Shown here one piece after another: positions 27,455-36,465 of a stretch of 54,760 nucleotides of DNA; position 1 is the stretch's first letter; every line of letters begins with the position of its first letter. The position numbers and the translations under genes are program-made. Under the pieces are notes generated by a model. It saw only the letters and a list, made by a program, of their open reading frames with translations. It was not told the origin of the DNA and did no database searches. The DNA comes from Phocaeicola plebeius (lineage in GTDB: Bacteria > Bacteroidota > Bacteroidia > Bacteroidales > Bacteroidaceae). The DNA lies in assembly GCA_004558305.1 (NCBI GenBank), contig SFDG01000004.1, positions 1-54,760 on the forward strand, written 5' to 3'.

Positions 27455-28660
27455 TTACTCCAGAAGATGCTTCCGCGCCAGCAGGCAAGCACCGATGACA
27501 CCGCAGCGGTCACCGAGGCGGGACAGAACGATAGCCGTATCGCGGTTCACCAGGTTCAGGGAATACTTCCGCACGGCCGTAGCCACCGGCTGCAGCAGAT
27601 AGTCGCCCGTCTGGGCCAGCACGCCGCCAATGACCACCAGATCGGGATTCAGCAGGTTAATCAGTCCGGCCAGGTAGCGGCCCAGCTTCTGGCCGATGCC
27701 CTCCACCAGTTCGATACACAACACATCCTCGCGGTTCGTAGCCTGCACGATGTCTCTGAGCGTAAGCGGTTCCTTCCCCTCCTCAATCCGTTTCGAGAGG
27801 ATGGACTTCTTGCCTTCCTTCAGGCTCTGCAGCAGGTTGCGGTAGAGCGCAGCCCCCGACACCTCCGTCTCCAGGCAGCCCCGCTTGCCGCAATGGCAGA
27901 TAATCTCGTTGTCGAAGACATTGAAATGACCGAACTCGCCCGAGAAACCCGACTTGCCCATATACACATCGCCATTGAAAATCAGTCCGGCCCCGAGCCC
28001 CCAGCTGATGTTGATGAAAATAATGTCCTGCTCGTCCTTCACCACCCCTTTCATCATCTCGCCGTAGGCCATGGCCCGCGTGTCGTTGTCGATGCAGGCA
28101 GGATGGCCGATCTTCTCGGTCAGCACCTGTGCCAGAGGCCGTTCGTCGAAATTGAACAGGATATAGCTGAAGCCTTTCTGCGGATTGACGCGCCCGGAGA
28201 TGTTCACGCAGATGTTCAGCAGGCGGTCATGGTCGAACTGGGTCGTATCAATGAACTCCCTGACCGTCTGGCACAAGGCATCCAGATAGGCCTCCGTATT
28301 CTCAAACAAAAGCGGAATGTCCTCCTTCATCGTCACCACGTCCCCCATCAGGTCCATCAATGCCACATCCACGGAAAACTTCTTGATATCCACGCCTACA
28401 AAATACCCGGCCTGCGGATTCAGTCCATACAGGGCAGGCGGACGCCCCTCGCCCGCTTCCAGTTTCCCATAATTTGCTATCACCCCCTCCTTCATCATGT
28501 CGTTTAGAAACTTGGCGACGGTCGGGATGCTCAGTTCCAGTTCCTTGGCCAAGTCCGGAATTGTGGAAGAGCGGGCGTGAAGATAATACTGGATTATCTT
28601 CTTCTTCGTCAGGGACCCTTTTGTCCCCTTTTCTATGTCAGCCAGCAATTTCGGTGTCAT
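27455..28660 (-). CDS. ROK family transcriptional regulator/sugar kinase-like protein
   Basis: The protein (401 residues) has an N-terminal winged helix (about residues 20-70, TIPDLAKELELSIPTVAKFL), the feature of NagC/XylR-type ROK repressors, then an ASKHA-fold domain with the zinc motif CHCGKRGCLE and GEFGHFNV. ROK regulators bind sugars or amino-sugars and control uptake and catabolic genes. Neighbours are beta-galactosidase (convergent) and a mutarotase-like lipoprotein (divergent), so it may control glycan-degradation genes; the ligand is unknown. The start at 28660 is the first ATG before the DNA-binding domain. Confidence 0.92.
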   Translation of the reverse strand: MTPKLLADIEKGTKGSLTKKKIIQYYLHARSSTIPDLAKELELSIPTVAKFLNDMMKEGVIANYGKLEAGEGRPPALYGLNPQAGYFVGVDIKKFSVDVALMDLMGDVVTMKEDIPLLFENTEAYLDALCQTVREFIDTTQFDHDRLLNICVNISGRVNPQKGFSYILFNFDERPLAQVLTEKIGHPACIDNDTRAMAYGEMMKGVVKDEQDIIFINISWGLGAGLIFNGDVYMGKSGFSGEFGHFNVFDNEIICHCGKRGCLETEVSGAALYRNLLQSLKEGKKSILSKRIEEGKEPLTLRDIVQATNREDVLCIELVEGIGQKLGRYLAGLINLLNPDLVVIGGVLAQTGDYLLQPVATAVRKYSLNLVNRDTAIVLSRLGDRCGVIGACLLARKHLLE

Positions 28661-28820
28661 ACTTACAGTTTTTCATATTTGACGACAAATATACAGAGAA
28701 AATATCGATATATATGTTCTTTTATGTTTTATTTGTTTAAAAAGTCGGGAGGAATTCACCTAAAATATGTACTTTTATTGCATCAAACCCATCCTTTTGA
28801 TGGATAAACCAACCAAAGCC

Positions 28821-29927
28821 ATGAATAGATTGAAAAGATTTTTATTGCCCAGCTGTCTCGCCTTCGTCACCGCCCTCAGCGGCGGATGCGGAAGCGGTTC
28901 TGAGTCTGTCCCTTCTCTCCCCGACTACCCGGTAGCCGGCGGCGTGTCTGCCCCCTTTGCCGGCTGCCTGTCCAACCGGCTGATAGTGGCCGGCGGCTGC
29001 AACTTTCCCGGTGTGCCTGCCGCAGAAGGCGGCAGGAAAGCCTATTATGCCGAAACTTACGGACTGTCGCTCACGTCTTCCTCCCCCCAGTGGATGCCGC
29101 TGGCCTCCCTGCCTGTCCCCACGGCCTATGGGGCCAGCATCCAGGTGCCGCAAGGCATTGTCTGCGTGGGCGGACAGAACGAGCTTTCTTCCCTGTCGAC
29201 CGCCTTCCTGCTGCAATGGGACGACGATGCTCGGCAGCTGCTCTCTTCACCGCTTCCTTCCCTTCCGCTGACCATCGACAATGCCGGAGGGGCTTATGCC
29301 GACGGTAAGGTCATCGTGACGGGCGGCAACCAGACCGACCGGGGACAAGGGGTGTATGCCCTCGACCTGAACCGCCCCGAAGCCTGGCAGAAGCTCTGCG
29401 ACTATCCCGGTCCGCGCAGGGTACAGCCCATCGTATTGGCCCACGCATCCTCGCTCTACCTCATCGGGGGCTTCGATGCCCAGCAGCAGTACGGCGAAAG
29501 CACCCTCTCGACCAACATCCTCCGCTACGACCTCTCGGCCAATGAATGGTCGGAAGAAGCCCAGTTGCCGGCCGATGCCGAAGGGACCCCGCGCTGCCTG
29601 GTGGGCGGAAGCGGTGTCTGCACCGACGATTGCCTCATCCTGGCCGGAGGGGTGAACTATGCCATCTTCAAGGAAGCGGTGGAAGGAAAGGCACCGGCCG
29701 ATTACCTGAAGCGGCCCCGCGAATGGTACAAGTTCAATCGCGATGTACTGGTCTATCACCTGAAAGACCGCCGATGGAGCACGCATCCGATACCCGACGG
29801 CACGAACAAGGCCGGCGGCATATTGGTGCACTACCGCAACTTCCTCTATATGGTATGCGGCGAGACGAAGCCCGGCATCAGGACCCAAGAGGTAGTGACC
29901 GTGCCACTTCAGGAACTGCTCCGATGA
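28821..29927 (+). CDS. Cyclically permuted mutarotase-like Kelch lipoprotein
   Basis: After a lipoprotein signal (FLLPSCLAFVTALSGGC) the 368 residues form repeated Kelch blades, each with a GG pair (IVAGGCNFPG, VCVGGQNEL, VIVTGGNQT, YLIGGFD, LILAGGVNYAIF). This matches the cyclically permuted mutarotases related to NanM, which interconvert sialic-acid anomers outside the cytoplasm. No sialidase or lyase lies nearby, so the sugar is uncertain. Upstream ATGs exist at 28767 and 28800, but 28821 starts the signal peptide directly. It diverges from the ROK gene, sharing a 160-bp control region. Confidence 0.85.
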   Translation: MNRLKRFLLPSCLAFVTALSGGCGSGSESVPSLPDYPVAGGVSAPFAGCLSNRLIVAGGCNFPGVPAAEGGRKAYYAETYGLSLTSSSPQWMPLASLPVPTAYGASIQVPQGIVCVGGQNELSSLSTAFLLQWDDDARQLLSSPLPSLPLTIDNAGGAYADGKVIVTGGNQTDRGQGVYALDLNRPEAWQKLCDYPGPRRVQPIVLAHASSLYLIGGFDAQQQYGESTLSTNILRYDLSANEWSEEAQLPADAEGTPRCLVGGSGVCTDDCLILAGGVNYAIFKEAVEGKAPADYLKRPREWYKFNRDVLVYHLKDRRWSTHPIPDGTNKAGGILVHYRNFLYMVCGETKPGIRTQEVVTVPLQELLR

Positions 29928-29951
29928 TCAAGGCCCGCCCCATGCCAGCCG

Positions 29952-30554
29952 TCACAGCCGCTTCAGGGCGAGCTTGATGACTTTCTCCACCGGTGCGGCA
30001 GGTTCTTCCTGCAGAAGGGCCGAAACGACTTTCTGCGAGGGAGCGGCAGCAAAGCCCAACATGGTAAGGGCGGCCACCGCTTCCTCGTACACTTCCTGGT
30101 TGGCTGCAAAGGGCTGTCGGGACGCAGGCAGCCCCGGAACCGCTTCTACCCCTACGGTATCTATCTTGTCCTTCAGCTCTACAATGATGCGCTGCGCCGT
30201 CTTCAAGCCGATGCCTTTCACGGTCTTGAGGAGCTTTTCGTTGCCACTGCTCACCACGCTGCAGAGTTCGGAAGGGGAAAGGGCAGACAGGATCATCCGC
30301 GCCGTATTGCCGCCAATGCCCGATACGCTGATGAGCAGCAAGAACAGTTCGCGTTCCTGCCGGGTCGAGAAGCCATAGAGCTGGTAAGCATCCTCCCGGA
30401 TGGATTCATAGATATAGAGTTTCACTTCCTTCTTCCCCTGAATGGCCGAGTAGGTATTGAGCGACACATTGATGCCGTAGCCCACCCCGTGACAGTCCAC
30501 CACCGCCATGGCAGGCATCAGTTCCGCAAGTTCTCCTTTGACATATTCAATCAT
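29952..30554 (-). CDS. ruvA: Holliday junction branch-migration protein RuvA
   Basis: RuvA binds four-way junctions and loads the RuvB motor. The 200-residue protein has the N-terminal OB fold (MIEYVKGELAELMP), two helix-hairpin-helix motifs (SVSGIGGNTARMIL and VKGIGLKTAQRII) and a C-terminal domain (about residues 155-200) that contacts RuvB. The length is normal. It converges with the mutarotase gene and diverges from ddh. Confidence 0.97.
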   Translation of the reverse strand: MIEYVKGELAELMPAMAVVDCHGVGYGINVSLNTYSAIQGKKEVKLYIYESIREDAYQLYGFSTRQERELFLLLISVSGIGGNTARMILSALSPSELCSVVSSGNEKLLKTVKGIGLKTAQRIIVELKDKIDTVGVEAVPGLPASRQPFAANQEVYEEAVAALTMLGFAAAPSQKVVSALLQEEPAAPVEKVIKLALKRL

Positions 30555-30677
30555 GATTTTCTTACAATTTATAATTCCGACGCAAAAATAAGGATAAGAA
30601 ACTAATAAATCGTAAGTAGAGAGCGATATTTTTGAAATTCCGTCCCTGTAAAGTTCGGCAGAATGGGACGAATTGAT

Positions 30678-30685
30678 TACCTTTG
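30678..30685 (+). promoter_or_regulatory. Probable -7 element of the ddh promoter
   Basis: TACCTTTG is an exact TAnnTTTG match 41 bp upstream of the ddh start. The -33 region is weak. Confidence 0.6.
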
Positions 30686-30726
30686 CCGCGCTAATGTAAT
30701 AAAAGAATCATCATAAACAGACCAAT

Positions 30727-31626
30727 ATGAAGAAAATTAGAGCCGCCGTAGTAGGCTACGGCAACATCGGCAAGTTTACCATCGAAGCACTGGAAGCTGC
30801 CGCAGATTTTGAAATCGCCGGCGTGGTACGCCGCAACGGGGATGCCAACAAACCCGCAGAACTGGCCGCCTATCCGGTAGTGAAGGATATCCGCGAACTG
30901 CAGGATGTCGATGTAGCTATCCTGGCCACACCGACCCGCAGCGTGGAACAATACGCCAAGGACATCCTGTCCCTGGGCATCAACACCGTAGACAGCTTCG
31001 ATATCCATACCCAGATTACCCAACTGCGCCGCTCGCTGGACGAAACGGCCAAGGCGCACCAGGCTGTATCGGTCATCTCTGCCGGATGGGATCCGGGAAG
31101 TGACTCGATTGTCCGTACCCTGATGGAAGCCATTGCACCGAAGGGTGTCACCTATACGAACTTCGGTCCGGGCCGCAGCATGGGCCATTCGGTAGCTGTC
31201 CGCGCCATCGAAGGCGTAAAGGACGCTTTGTCCATGACCATCCCTGTAGGTACCGGCATCCATCGCCGCATGGTGTACGTTGAACTGGAAGAAGGTACCG
31301 ACTTCCAGCAGGTAGAAGCTGCCATCAAGGCCGACCCGTACTTCGTGAACGACGAGACCCATGTCAAGCAGGTACCTTGCGTGGACGACCTGAACGATGT
31401 GGGCCACGGTGTGAACCTGATTCGCAAGGGTGTTTCGGGCAAGACTCACAACCAGCTTTTCGAGTTCGACATGAAAATCAATAACCCTGCCCTCACCGCT
31501 CAGGTACTGGTCTGCGTCGCCCGTGCTTCCATGCGGCAGCAGCCGGGTTGCTACACCATGATCGAGCTTCCGGTCATCGACCTGCTGGCCGGTGAACGCG
31601 AAGAACTGATTGCTCATCTGGTATAA
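30727..31626 (+). CDS. ddh: Meso-diaminopimelate D-dehydrogenase
   Basis: Ddh makes meso-diaminopimelate in one NADPH-dependent step from tetrahydrodipicolinate, for lysine and peptidoglycan. The 299-residue length and motifs fit: the dinucleotide fold VVGYGNIGKF, LATPTRSVEQYA, VDSFDIH, SAGWDPGSDS and the substrate region FGPGRSMGHSVAV. It stands alone on the plus strand with its own -7 box. The sequence shows no lesions. Confidence 0.97.
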   Translation: MKKIRAAVVGYGNIGKFTIEALEAAADFEIAGVVRRNGDANKPAELAAYPVVKDIRELQDVDVAILATPTRSVEQYAKDILSLGINTVDSFDIHTQITQLRRSLDETAKAHQAVSVISAGWDPGSDSIVRTLMEAIAPKGVTYTNFGPGRSMGHSVAVRAIEGVKDALSMTIPVGTGIHRRMVYVELEEGTDFQQVEAAIKADPYFVNDETHVKQVPCVDDLNDVGHGVNLIRKGVSGKTHNQLFEFDMKINNPALTAQVLVCVARASMRQQPGCYTMIELPVIDLLAGEREELIAHLV

Positions 31627-31684
31627 TACTTAAGACAAGCTACACCCCTTCCCGCCATTAGCCACCAACCAGCCCCGGCTTTAC

Positions 31685-33154
31685 TCAATAGCCCGGATTT
31701 TGCTGGTGGCTGATGGCGGGATTGGTGTTTATTTCGTCCTGCGGGATGGGAAGTACAATCTTGTGGAAGGTGCGGTCGATGACCTTCTCTCGCTGGCTGA
31801 CGGGCACATTCCGAAAGTCATCGTTGAACTCGATGGGGCGGTTGCAGCGAATCATGTCGAAGAAGCGATGCCCCTCGCCGAAAAGTTCCTTGCTGCGCTC
31901 GTCAAGAATCAGGTCGAGGCTGACAGAGGCGGCTGTGGCGGGTTCCAAATGGGGAGCACGCCAGCGGATGGCGTTCAGATAACTGGCTGCCGCTTCCTTG
32001 TCGCCGGTCTGCAGAGCTGCTTCTGCGGCAATAAGGTAGATTTCGGAGAGGCGTATCAGCTTGATGTTGACAGCCGTGGCGGTCTCCTTTCCGTCGCCCT
32101 GCAGGCTGACGCTACCCATGTATTTGTAGCAGGCCCCCCGTCGTCCGGTGCCGGATTCGTAATCCTCCTCATCAACATCCATGATGCCCCAGCGCACATC
32201 GTCAGGGTCCTCACCCAAGCGGTCGAGGAAGTAGTCGCTGGCCAGGAACCAGCCCATGGCGTTCGTCATGCGTCCGTAGCACATGTAGTAGAAGCCGAGT
32301 GAACTTTCCTCCAGGTCACTCTCGGCATCGATGCCAAGTTCCAGGATGCTCTCGTTGCCATACTGCTTTCTCCACGACTCGACCCATTCGTCGGGGTCGT
32401 ATAGGCTGTAGGTCTTGCTCCCGATAATCTCCCGGGCTGCGGCCAAGGCTTCGCTGTAGTGCTCCATGTAGAGGTGGACGCGCGCCTGCAGCGCCAGGTT
32501 GGCATAGTAGCCGACATAGCTGTCTACCGGCTTCTTGTTGTCGGCGAGCAGGTCGGCTCCCTCCTTCAGGTCATCTACAATCTGTCGGTAGTTCTCCTCC
32601 ACGGTGGCACGCTGTGGTTGTGCCGACGCTTCGAGAGTGTTCGTGATGTTTGGCACGCCATAGGCACTCTTGTCATAGTTGTAGGGCAGTCCATACAGGC
32701 GGACGAGGTCGAAGTAGAAGAGGCCGCGCAGTGTCAGTGCCTGCCCTTTGTAGCTCTCAAAGCCCTTCTTGCCTTGCGCCTCTAGGCGGACGATGTTCTC
32801 GATGAGGTTGTTCACCTGCATGATGCAGTAGAAGCCCGTGCTCCAGAAGCTGCCGTAACTGCCGCTCGTAGGAGCATGGCTGAAGGAGTAGAACTCATCC
32901 AGTCCGCGGCTGGTGCTGTAGATGGTCAGGTCGCCCCCCTTGGCATCGCCGTAGACCATGAAATTGCGTCCATAGTAGCTGCTTGAGCACATGGCTCGCA
33001 TGATTCCGTTGATGACCACTTGTGCATCGTCCGTCGTGGCAATGGCGGTATCTGCATTGCTTGCGCTGGTGGGCTGCATGTCGAGGAAGCCGTCGCAGGA
33101 CGCCAGTGTCAATAGAGCTGCAGCCAGAAGGGTATGGAATGTAAGAAGTTTCAT
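31685..33154 (-). CDS. SusD/RagB family glycan-binding outer-membrane lipoprotein
   Basis: SusD-like proteins form the lid of SusC transporters and bind nutrients at the cell surface. The start at 33154 gives a lipoprotein signal, LLTFHTLLAAALLTLASC, and 489 residues. The helical TPR-like core (YKGQALTLRGLFYFDLVRLYGLPY) and the C-terminal RWRAPHLEPA and ERSKELFGEGHRFFDMIR segments are family hallmarks. A longer frame upstream to 33232 would place the signal internally and overlap the susC end. It follows the SusC-like gene by 23 bp. No hydrolase is attached, so the substrate class cannot be assigned. Confidence 0.93.
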   Translation of the reverse strand: MKLLTFHTLLAAALLTLASCDGFLDMQPTSASNADTAIATTDDAQVVINGIMRAMCSSSYYGRNFMVYGDAKGGDLTIYSTSRGLDEFYSFSHAPTSGSYGSFWSTGFYCIMQVNNLIENIVRLEAQGKKGFESYKGQALTLRGLFYFDLVRLYGLPYNYDKSAYGVPNITNTLEASAQPQRATVEENYRQIVDDLKEGADLLADNKKPVDSYVGYYANLALQARVHLYMEHYSEALAAAREIIGSKTYSLYDPDEWVESWRKQYGNESILELGIDAESDLEESSLGFYYMCYGRMTNAMGWFLASDYFLDRLGEDPDDVRWGIMDVDEEDYESGTGRRGACYKYMGSVSLQGDGKETATAVNIKLIRLSEIYLIAAEAALQTGDKEAAASYLNAIRWRAPHLEPATAASVSLDLILDERSKELFGEGHRFFDMIRCNRPIEFNDDFRNVPVSQREKVIDRTFHKIVLPIPQDEINTNPAISHQQNPGY

Positions 33155-33177
33155 ATTCGTGAAAGATAAATGATGGT

Positions 33178-36100
33178 TTAGAATTTCAGGTCGATGCCAA
33201 AGACGAAGGTCTTGCCGATGGGTGTCTCCCAACCTCTTGTGCCATACTGGTTGACTTCAGGGTCGGCCTCCTTGTATTTCGAGAAGGTGAGCAGGTTGCT
33301 GGCGTTGAAGAAGAGCCGGGCACTGCTCAGCATCATCTTGCCGATAAGGGCCTTCGGCAGCGAGTAGCCGATGGAGAGGGTCTTCAGGCGAAGGAAACTG
33401 GCATTGTGCATGTGGCGCGAGGAGTACTGCATGGAATCGGTAAGGTCGATGCCGCGGAGGGCCGGCTGCGTGCCGTCGGTACGGGTCGGAGTCCACATGT
33501 TGTCGTAGTAGCTTTGGGCACGGATTCGCTCCCAGTAGTAGCCGTCGTCGGCCACGTCCTTGTAGGCTCCGTCGTAAAGCTTGCCGCCTATCTTGTAGAT
33601 GAAGTTCAGCCCCAGGTCGATGCCTTTCCAGCTGATGTGGGTGTTGATGCCGCCCGTCACCTTGGGTATCGCATCGCCAAGGATAGTCTCGTTGGCTTCG
33701 TCGTAGTCGTAGGTGGCACCGCGGCCGTTCCACTCGAAATCGCCTGCCGTGGGGTCGTCAGGGTCGTTGACATAATAGACGCTCTGTCCGTTCTTCGGGT
33801 CTACACCCGCCCATTCATAGCCGTAAAAGGCCAGGGTGGATGCTCCCTCGCGGTAAAGGTACTGCGCACGGTCGTCGTCCCCCGTGGGGTCGTACCAGAT
33901 AATGTCAGCCCCGTTGTAGAGTTGGGTCACCCGGCTCTTCAGGAATGTTGCGTTGAGTCCGGCACTCCAGGTCAGGTGGCGGTTGCGGACGATGTCACCG
34001 CTCAGCTCCACCTCGAATCCTCTGTTGTTGATTTCGCCGATGTTCTGCAGCACCGAGCCAAAGCCGGTGATAGAGGAGATGGGCACATCCTGCAGCAGGT
34101 CCTTGGAGTGGCGGTTGAAGTACTCGATGGTACCGCGCAGGCGGTTGTCGCAGAGTCCGAAGTCAAGCCCCAGGTTCAGCGTGTAGCTGGTCTCCCATGT
34201 CAGGTCGGCATTTGCCAGGGTGGTGATGGTGCCGCCCGGATTGCCCAGGTAGTTGTTGTCGTAGCTCATCAGGTTGATGTAGCCGTAGTTGTTGGTGGGC
34301 AGTGTGCCGTTCACGCCGTAAGAGGCACGCAGGCGCAGGTCGTTCAACGCGCGCACCTCCTTCATGAACGGTTCGCTCGTGATGCGCCAAGCCCCTGCCA
34401 CACTCCAGAAATTGCCCCAGCGGGTGTCGGGACTGAGGCGTGAGGAGCCGTCGCGGCGCAAGGAGGCAGAGGCGTAGTAGCGCTCCTTCCAGTGGTAGTC
34501 CATCTTTGAGAGAATAGAGACCATGGCGTTGCCCCAGTTGTACCCTTCAGCACTCAGCGTACCTGCAGTAGATACTGTGTGGAGCGTGCTGGTGGGCAGA
34601 CCCTCGCCCGTGCTGCGAGTGAAGTCGGTCTTGTTCTTTTCTGCCTCGAAACCTGCGAGCAGTGCGATGGTGTGGTCGCCGAAGGTGTGGTTGTACGAGG
34701 CGGTCGTCGAGCTTACCACCTTCTCGTAGAGGGTACGCATCTCGTTTACCTGACCGCCTACCGAGGAACCCCAGTAGTGGTTGGCACTGTAGTAGAGGTG
34801 GTCCTTCACCGTGATGTTGTCGTAAGAGAAGATGCTCTTCACGTCGAGTCCCTCCATCAGGTGCAGCGTCAGCATCTCCACAGCCGACAGACTGTTGTTG
34901 ATGCTTTCGTTCTCCCACTCCTTGTTATAATAGAGTTGATTCCGGGCATAGCTGCCAAAGCGCGTTGTCCATGGCTCGCCCGTCTTGTAGTCCGTCGGCC
35001 AGTAGAGTCCCCACAGCAGGTTGCGGCTCTGCATGAAGAGGTTGTCCGATGTGATGCGGGTATCGTTGTATCCGCTCTTGTTGGTGCGGATCAGGCTGAC
35101 ATGGGTGCCGAGTTCCATCCATTTCCCCACCTTCTGGGAGAGGTTTACGCGTCCGCTGATGCGGTCGAAGCTGTTCACCTTGATGCGCCCCTGGTCCTGG
35201 GTATAGGAGAGCGAGGTATAGTAGGTGGTGGAGGGAGTGCCGCCGCTCACGCTCAGGTCGTAGGTCTGATAGACCGCTGTGCGGAAATAGGCATTGTCCC
35301 AGTCGAAATACTTTCCACTGCGGCCGGAGTTGTCGTATTCGCCGATTGCTACATTCTCATAAGCTCCCGTGCCGCTGGTGGAAAATTGATAGCCATGCTT
35401 GTTGAACATCTGGTTCAGTTCATTCAGTGCGTAGGAATTCGCGTCCTCGTTGCTGTCGCCGTCACTGGTGCAGTAGTCATGAAACACGGTATAGATCATA
35501 TTCACCTGCTCCTGCACGCCGGCCGGCTCGTAGTTGTCGGTGGCCCAGCAGGGCGTGAAACCGACGGAGGCCTTCAGTCCTACGACGGGTCTGCCCTCCT
35601 TTCCGTGCTTGGTGGTGATGAGCACCACTCCGTTGGCTGCCCGGCTACCGTAGAGCGACGAGGCCGCCGCGTCCTTCAGCACCGAGATACTTTCTATGTC
35701 CTCCGGGTTGAGCGAGCCAAGCACGTTGTTGGTGCTGTAGGTATAGTCACTCATCTTGCCGATGTCGCCACTCAACACGGGCACTCCATCCACTACATAG
35801 AGCGGTTCGTTACTGGCATTCATGGAGCCGTTGCCGCGGATGCGGAGACTCGGCACCGAGCCCGCCTGTCCGCTGCCGCCCGTCACGGTCAGGCCAGCCA
35901 CCTTGCCGTTCAGGGCACTCTCGAAGCTGGTCAAGGGTAAGTCCTTTAGCGCATCGTTCTTCACGAGCGATACCGAACCGGTGTAGCTGCTCTTCTTGGA
36001 AGTGCCGTATGCCACGACCATCACCTCGTCCAGCAATCGGGTGTCCGCCTTCAGCAGGATGGTCATTTGTGGCCGAATGGCCGCTTCCGTCTTAATCATA

Positions 36101-36339
36101 CCCACGAACGAGACTTCCAGCGTCTTCGCCGACAGGGGTACATCGTTCAGAACAAAGGTTCCGTCAATGTGGGTCACGGTACCCAACCGGGTGCCTTTCA
36201 CGAGAACCGATGCACCCATAACCGGTTCGTTGTCATCCTCGGCATACACAACGCCAGTCACCTTCATTGTCTGAGCCCAACTGTGGCCCAGTCCGTTCAA
36301 CAGACAGATAAAGAGGATAAGAAGGATTCTTGTAGACAT
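33178..36339 (-). CDS. SusC/RagA family TonB-linked outer-membrane transporter
   Basis: This TonB-dependent transporter works with the SusD-like partner downstream to import oligomeric nutrients. From the start at 36339 it has a signal peptide (STRILLILFICLLNGLGHSWAQ, split here into its parts: charged start, apolar core, AQ cleavage), a carboxypeptidase-regulatory-like domain (about 25-100), a TonB-box-like VMVVAYGT, a plug with DGVPVLSGD and ISVLKDAAASSLYGSRAANG, and a long barrel ending in a final KF pair. It lacks an STN domain, and no sigma/anti-sigma pair lies beside it. A longer frame to 36384 adds residues upstream of the signal and is rejected. Confidence 0.95.
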   Translation of the reverse strand: MSTRILLILFICLLNGLGHSWAQTMKVTGVVYAEDDNEPVMGASVLVKGTRLGTVTHIDGTFVLNDVPLSAKTLEVSFVGMIKTEAAIRPQMTILLKADTRLLDEVMVVAYGTSKKSSYTGSVSLVKNDALKDLPLTSFESALNGKVAGLTVTGGSGQAGSVPSLRIRGNGSMNASNEPLYVVDGVPVLSGDIGKMSDYTYSTNNVLGSLNPEDIESISVLKDAAASSLYGSRAANGVVLITTKHGKEGRPVVGLKASVGFTPCWATDNYEPAGVQEQVNMIYTVFHDYCTSDGDSNEDANSYALNELNQMFNKHGYQFSTSGTGAYENVAIGEYDNSGRSGKYFDWDNAYFRTAVYQTYDLSVSGGTPSTTYYTSLSYTQDQGRIKVNSFDRISGRVNLSQKVGKWMELGTHVSLIRTNKSGYNDTRITSDNLFMQSRNLLWGLYWPTDYKTGEPWTTRFGSYARNQLYYNKEWENESINNSLSAVEMLTLHLMEGLDVKSIFSYDNITVKDHLYYSANHYWGSSVGGQVNEMRTLYEKVVSSTTASYNHTFGDHTIALLAGFEAEKNKTDFTRSTGEGLPTSTLHTVSTAGTLSAEGYNWGNAMVSILSKMDYHWKERYYASASLRRDGSSRLSPDTRWGNFWSVAGAWRITSEPFMKEVRALNDLRLRASYGVNGTLPTNNYGYINLMSYDNNYLGNPGGTITTLANADLTWETSYTLNLGLDFGLCDNRLRGTIEYFNRHSKDLLQDVPISSITGFGSVLQNIGEINNRGFEVELSGDIVRNRHLTWSAGLNATFLKSRVTQLYNGADIIWYDPTGDDDRAQYLYREGASTLAFYGYEWAGVDPKNGQSVYYVNDPDDPTAGDFEWNGRGATYDYDEANETILGDAIPKVTGGINTHISWKGIDLGLNFIYKIGGKLYDGAYKDVADDGYYWERIRAQSYYDNMWTPTRTDGTQPALRGIDLTDSMQYSSRHMHNASFLRLKTLSIGYSLPKALIGKMMLSSARLFFNASNLLTFSKYKEADPEVNQYGTRGWETPIGKTFVFGIDLKF

Positions 36340-36383
36340 ACTTACAAAATCATTTTCACGTTCATACTTTGTGTTTATCGCCA

Positions 36384-36391
36384 CAAAGGTA
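36384..36391 (-). promoter_or_regulatory. -7 element of the susC-like promoter
   Basis: On the minus strand the bases read TACCTTTG, an exact TAnnTTTG box 44 bp before the start codon. A TTTG at 36414-36417 lies 22 bp further upstream. Confidence 0.65.
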
Positions 36392-36465
36392 AGCTTTTTA
36401 TTTAATTTGCAAGCAAAAAAGCATTAAAAATCCCTCGTGTTCAGCATCACCACTTTCCTTCTTGA

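Noticed and set aside
31685..36339. Complete polysaccharide utilisation locus
   Set aside because: Only SusC- and SusD-like genes are present. No glycosidase, lyase or regulator adjoins them, and lacZ is on another unit.
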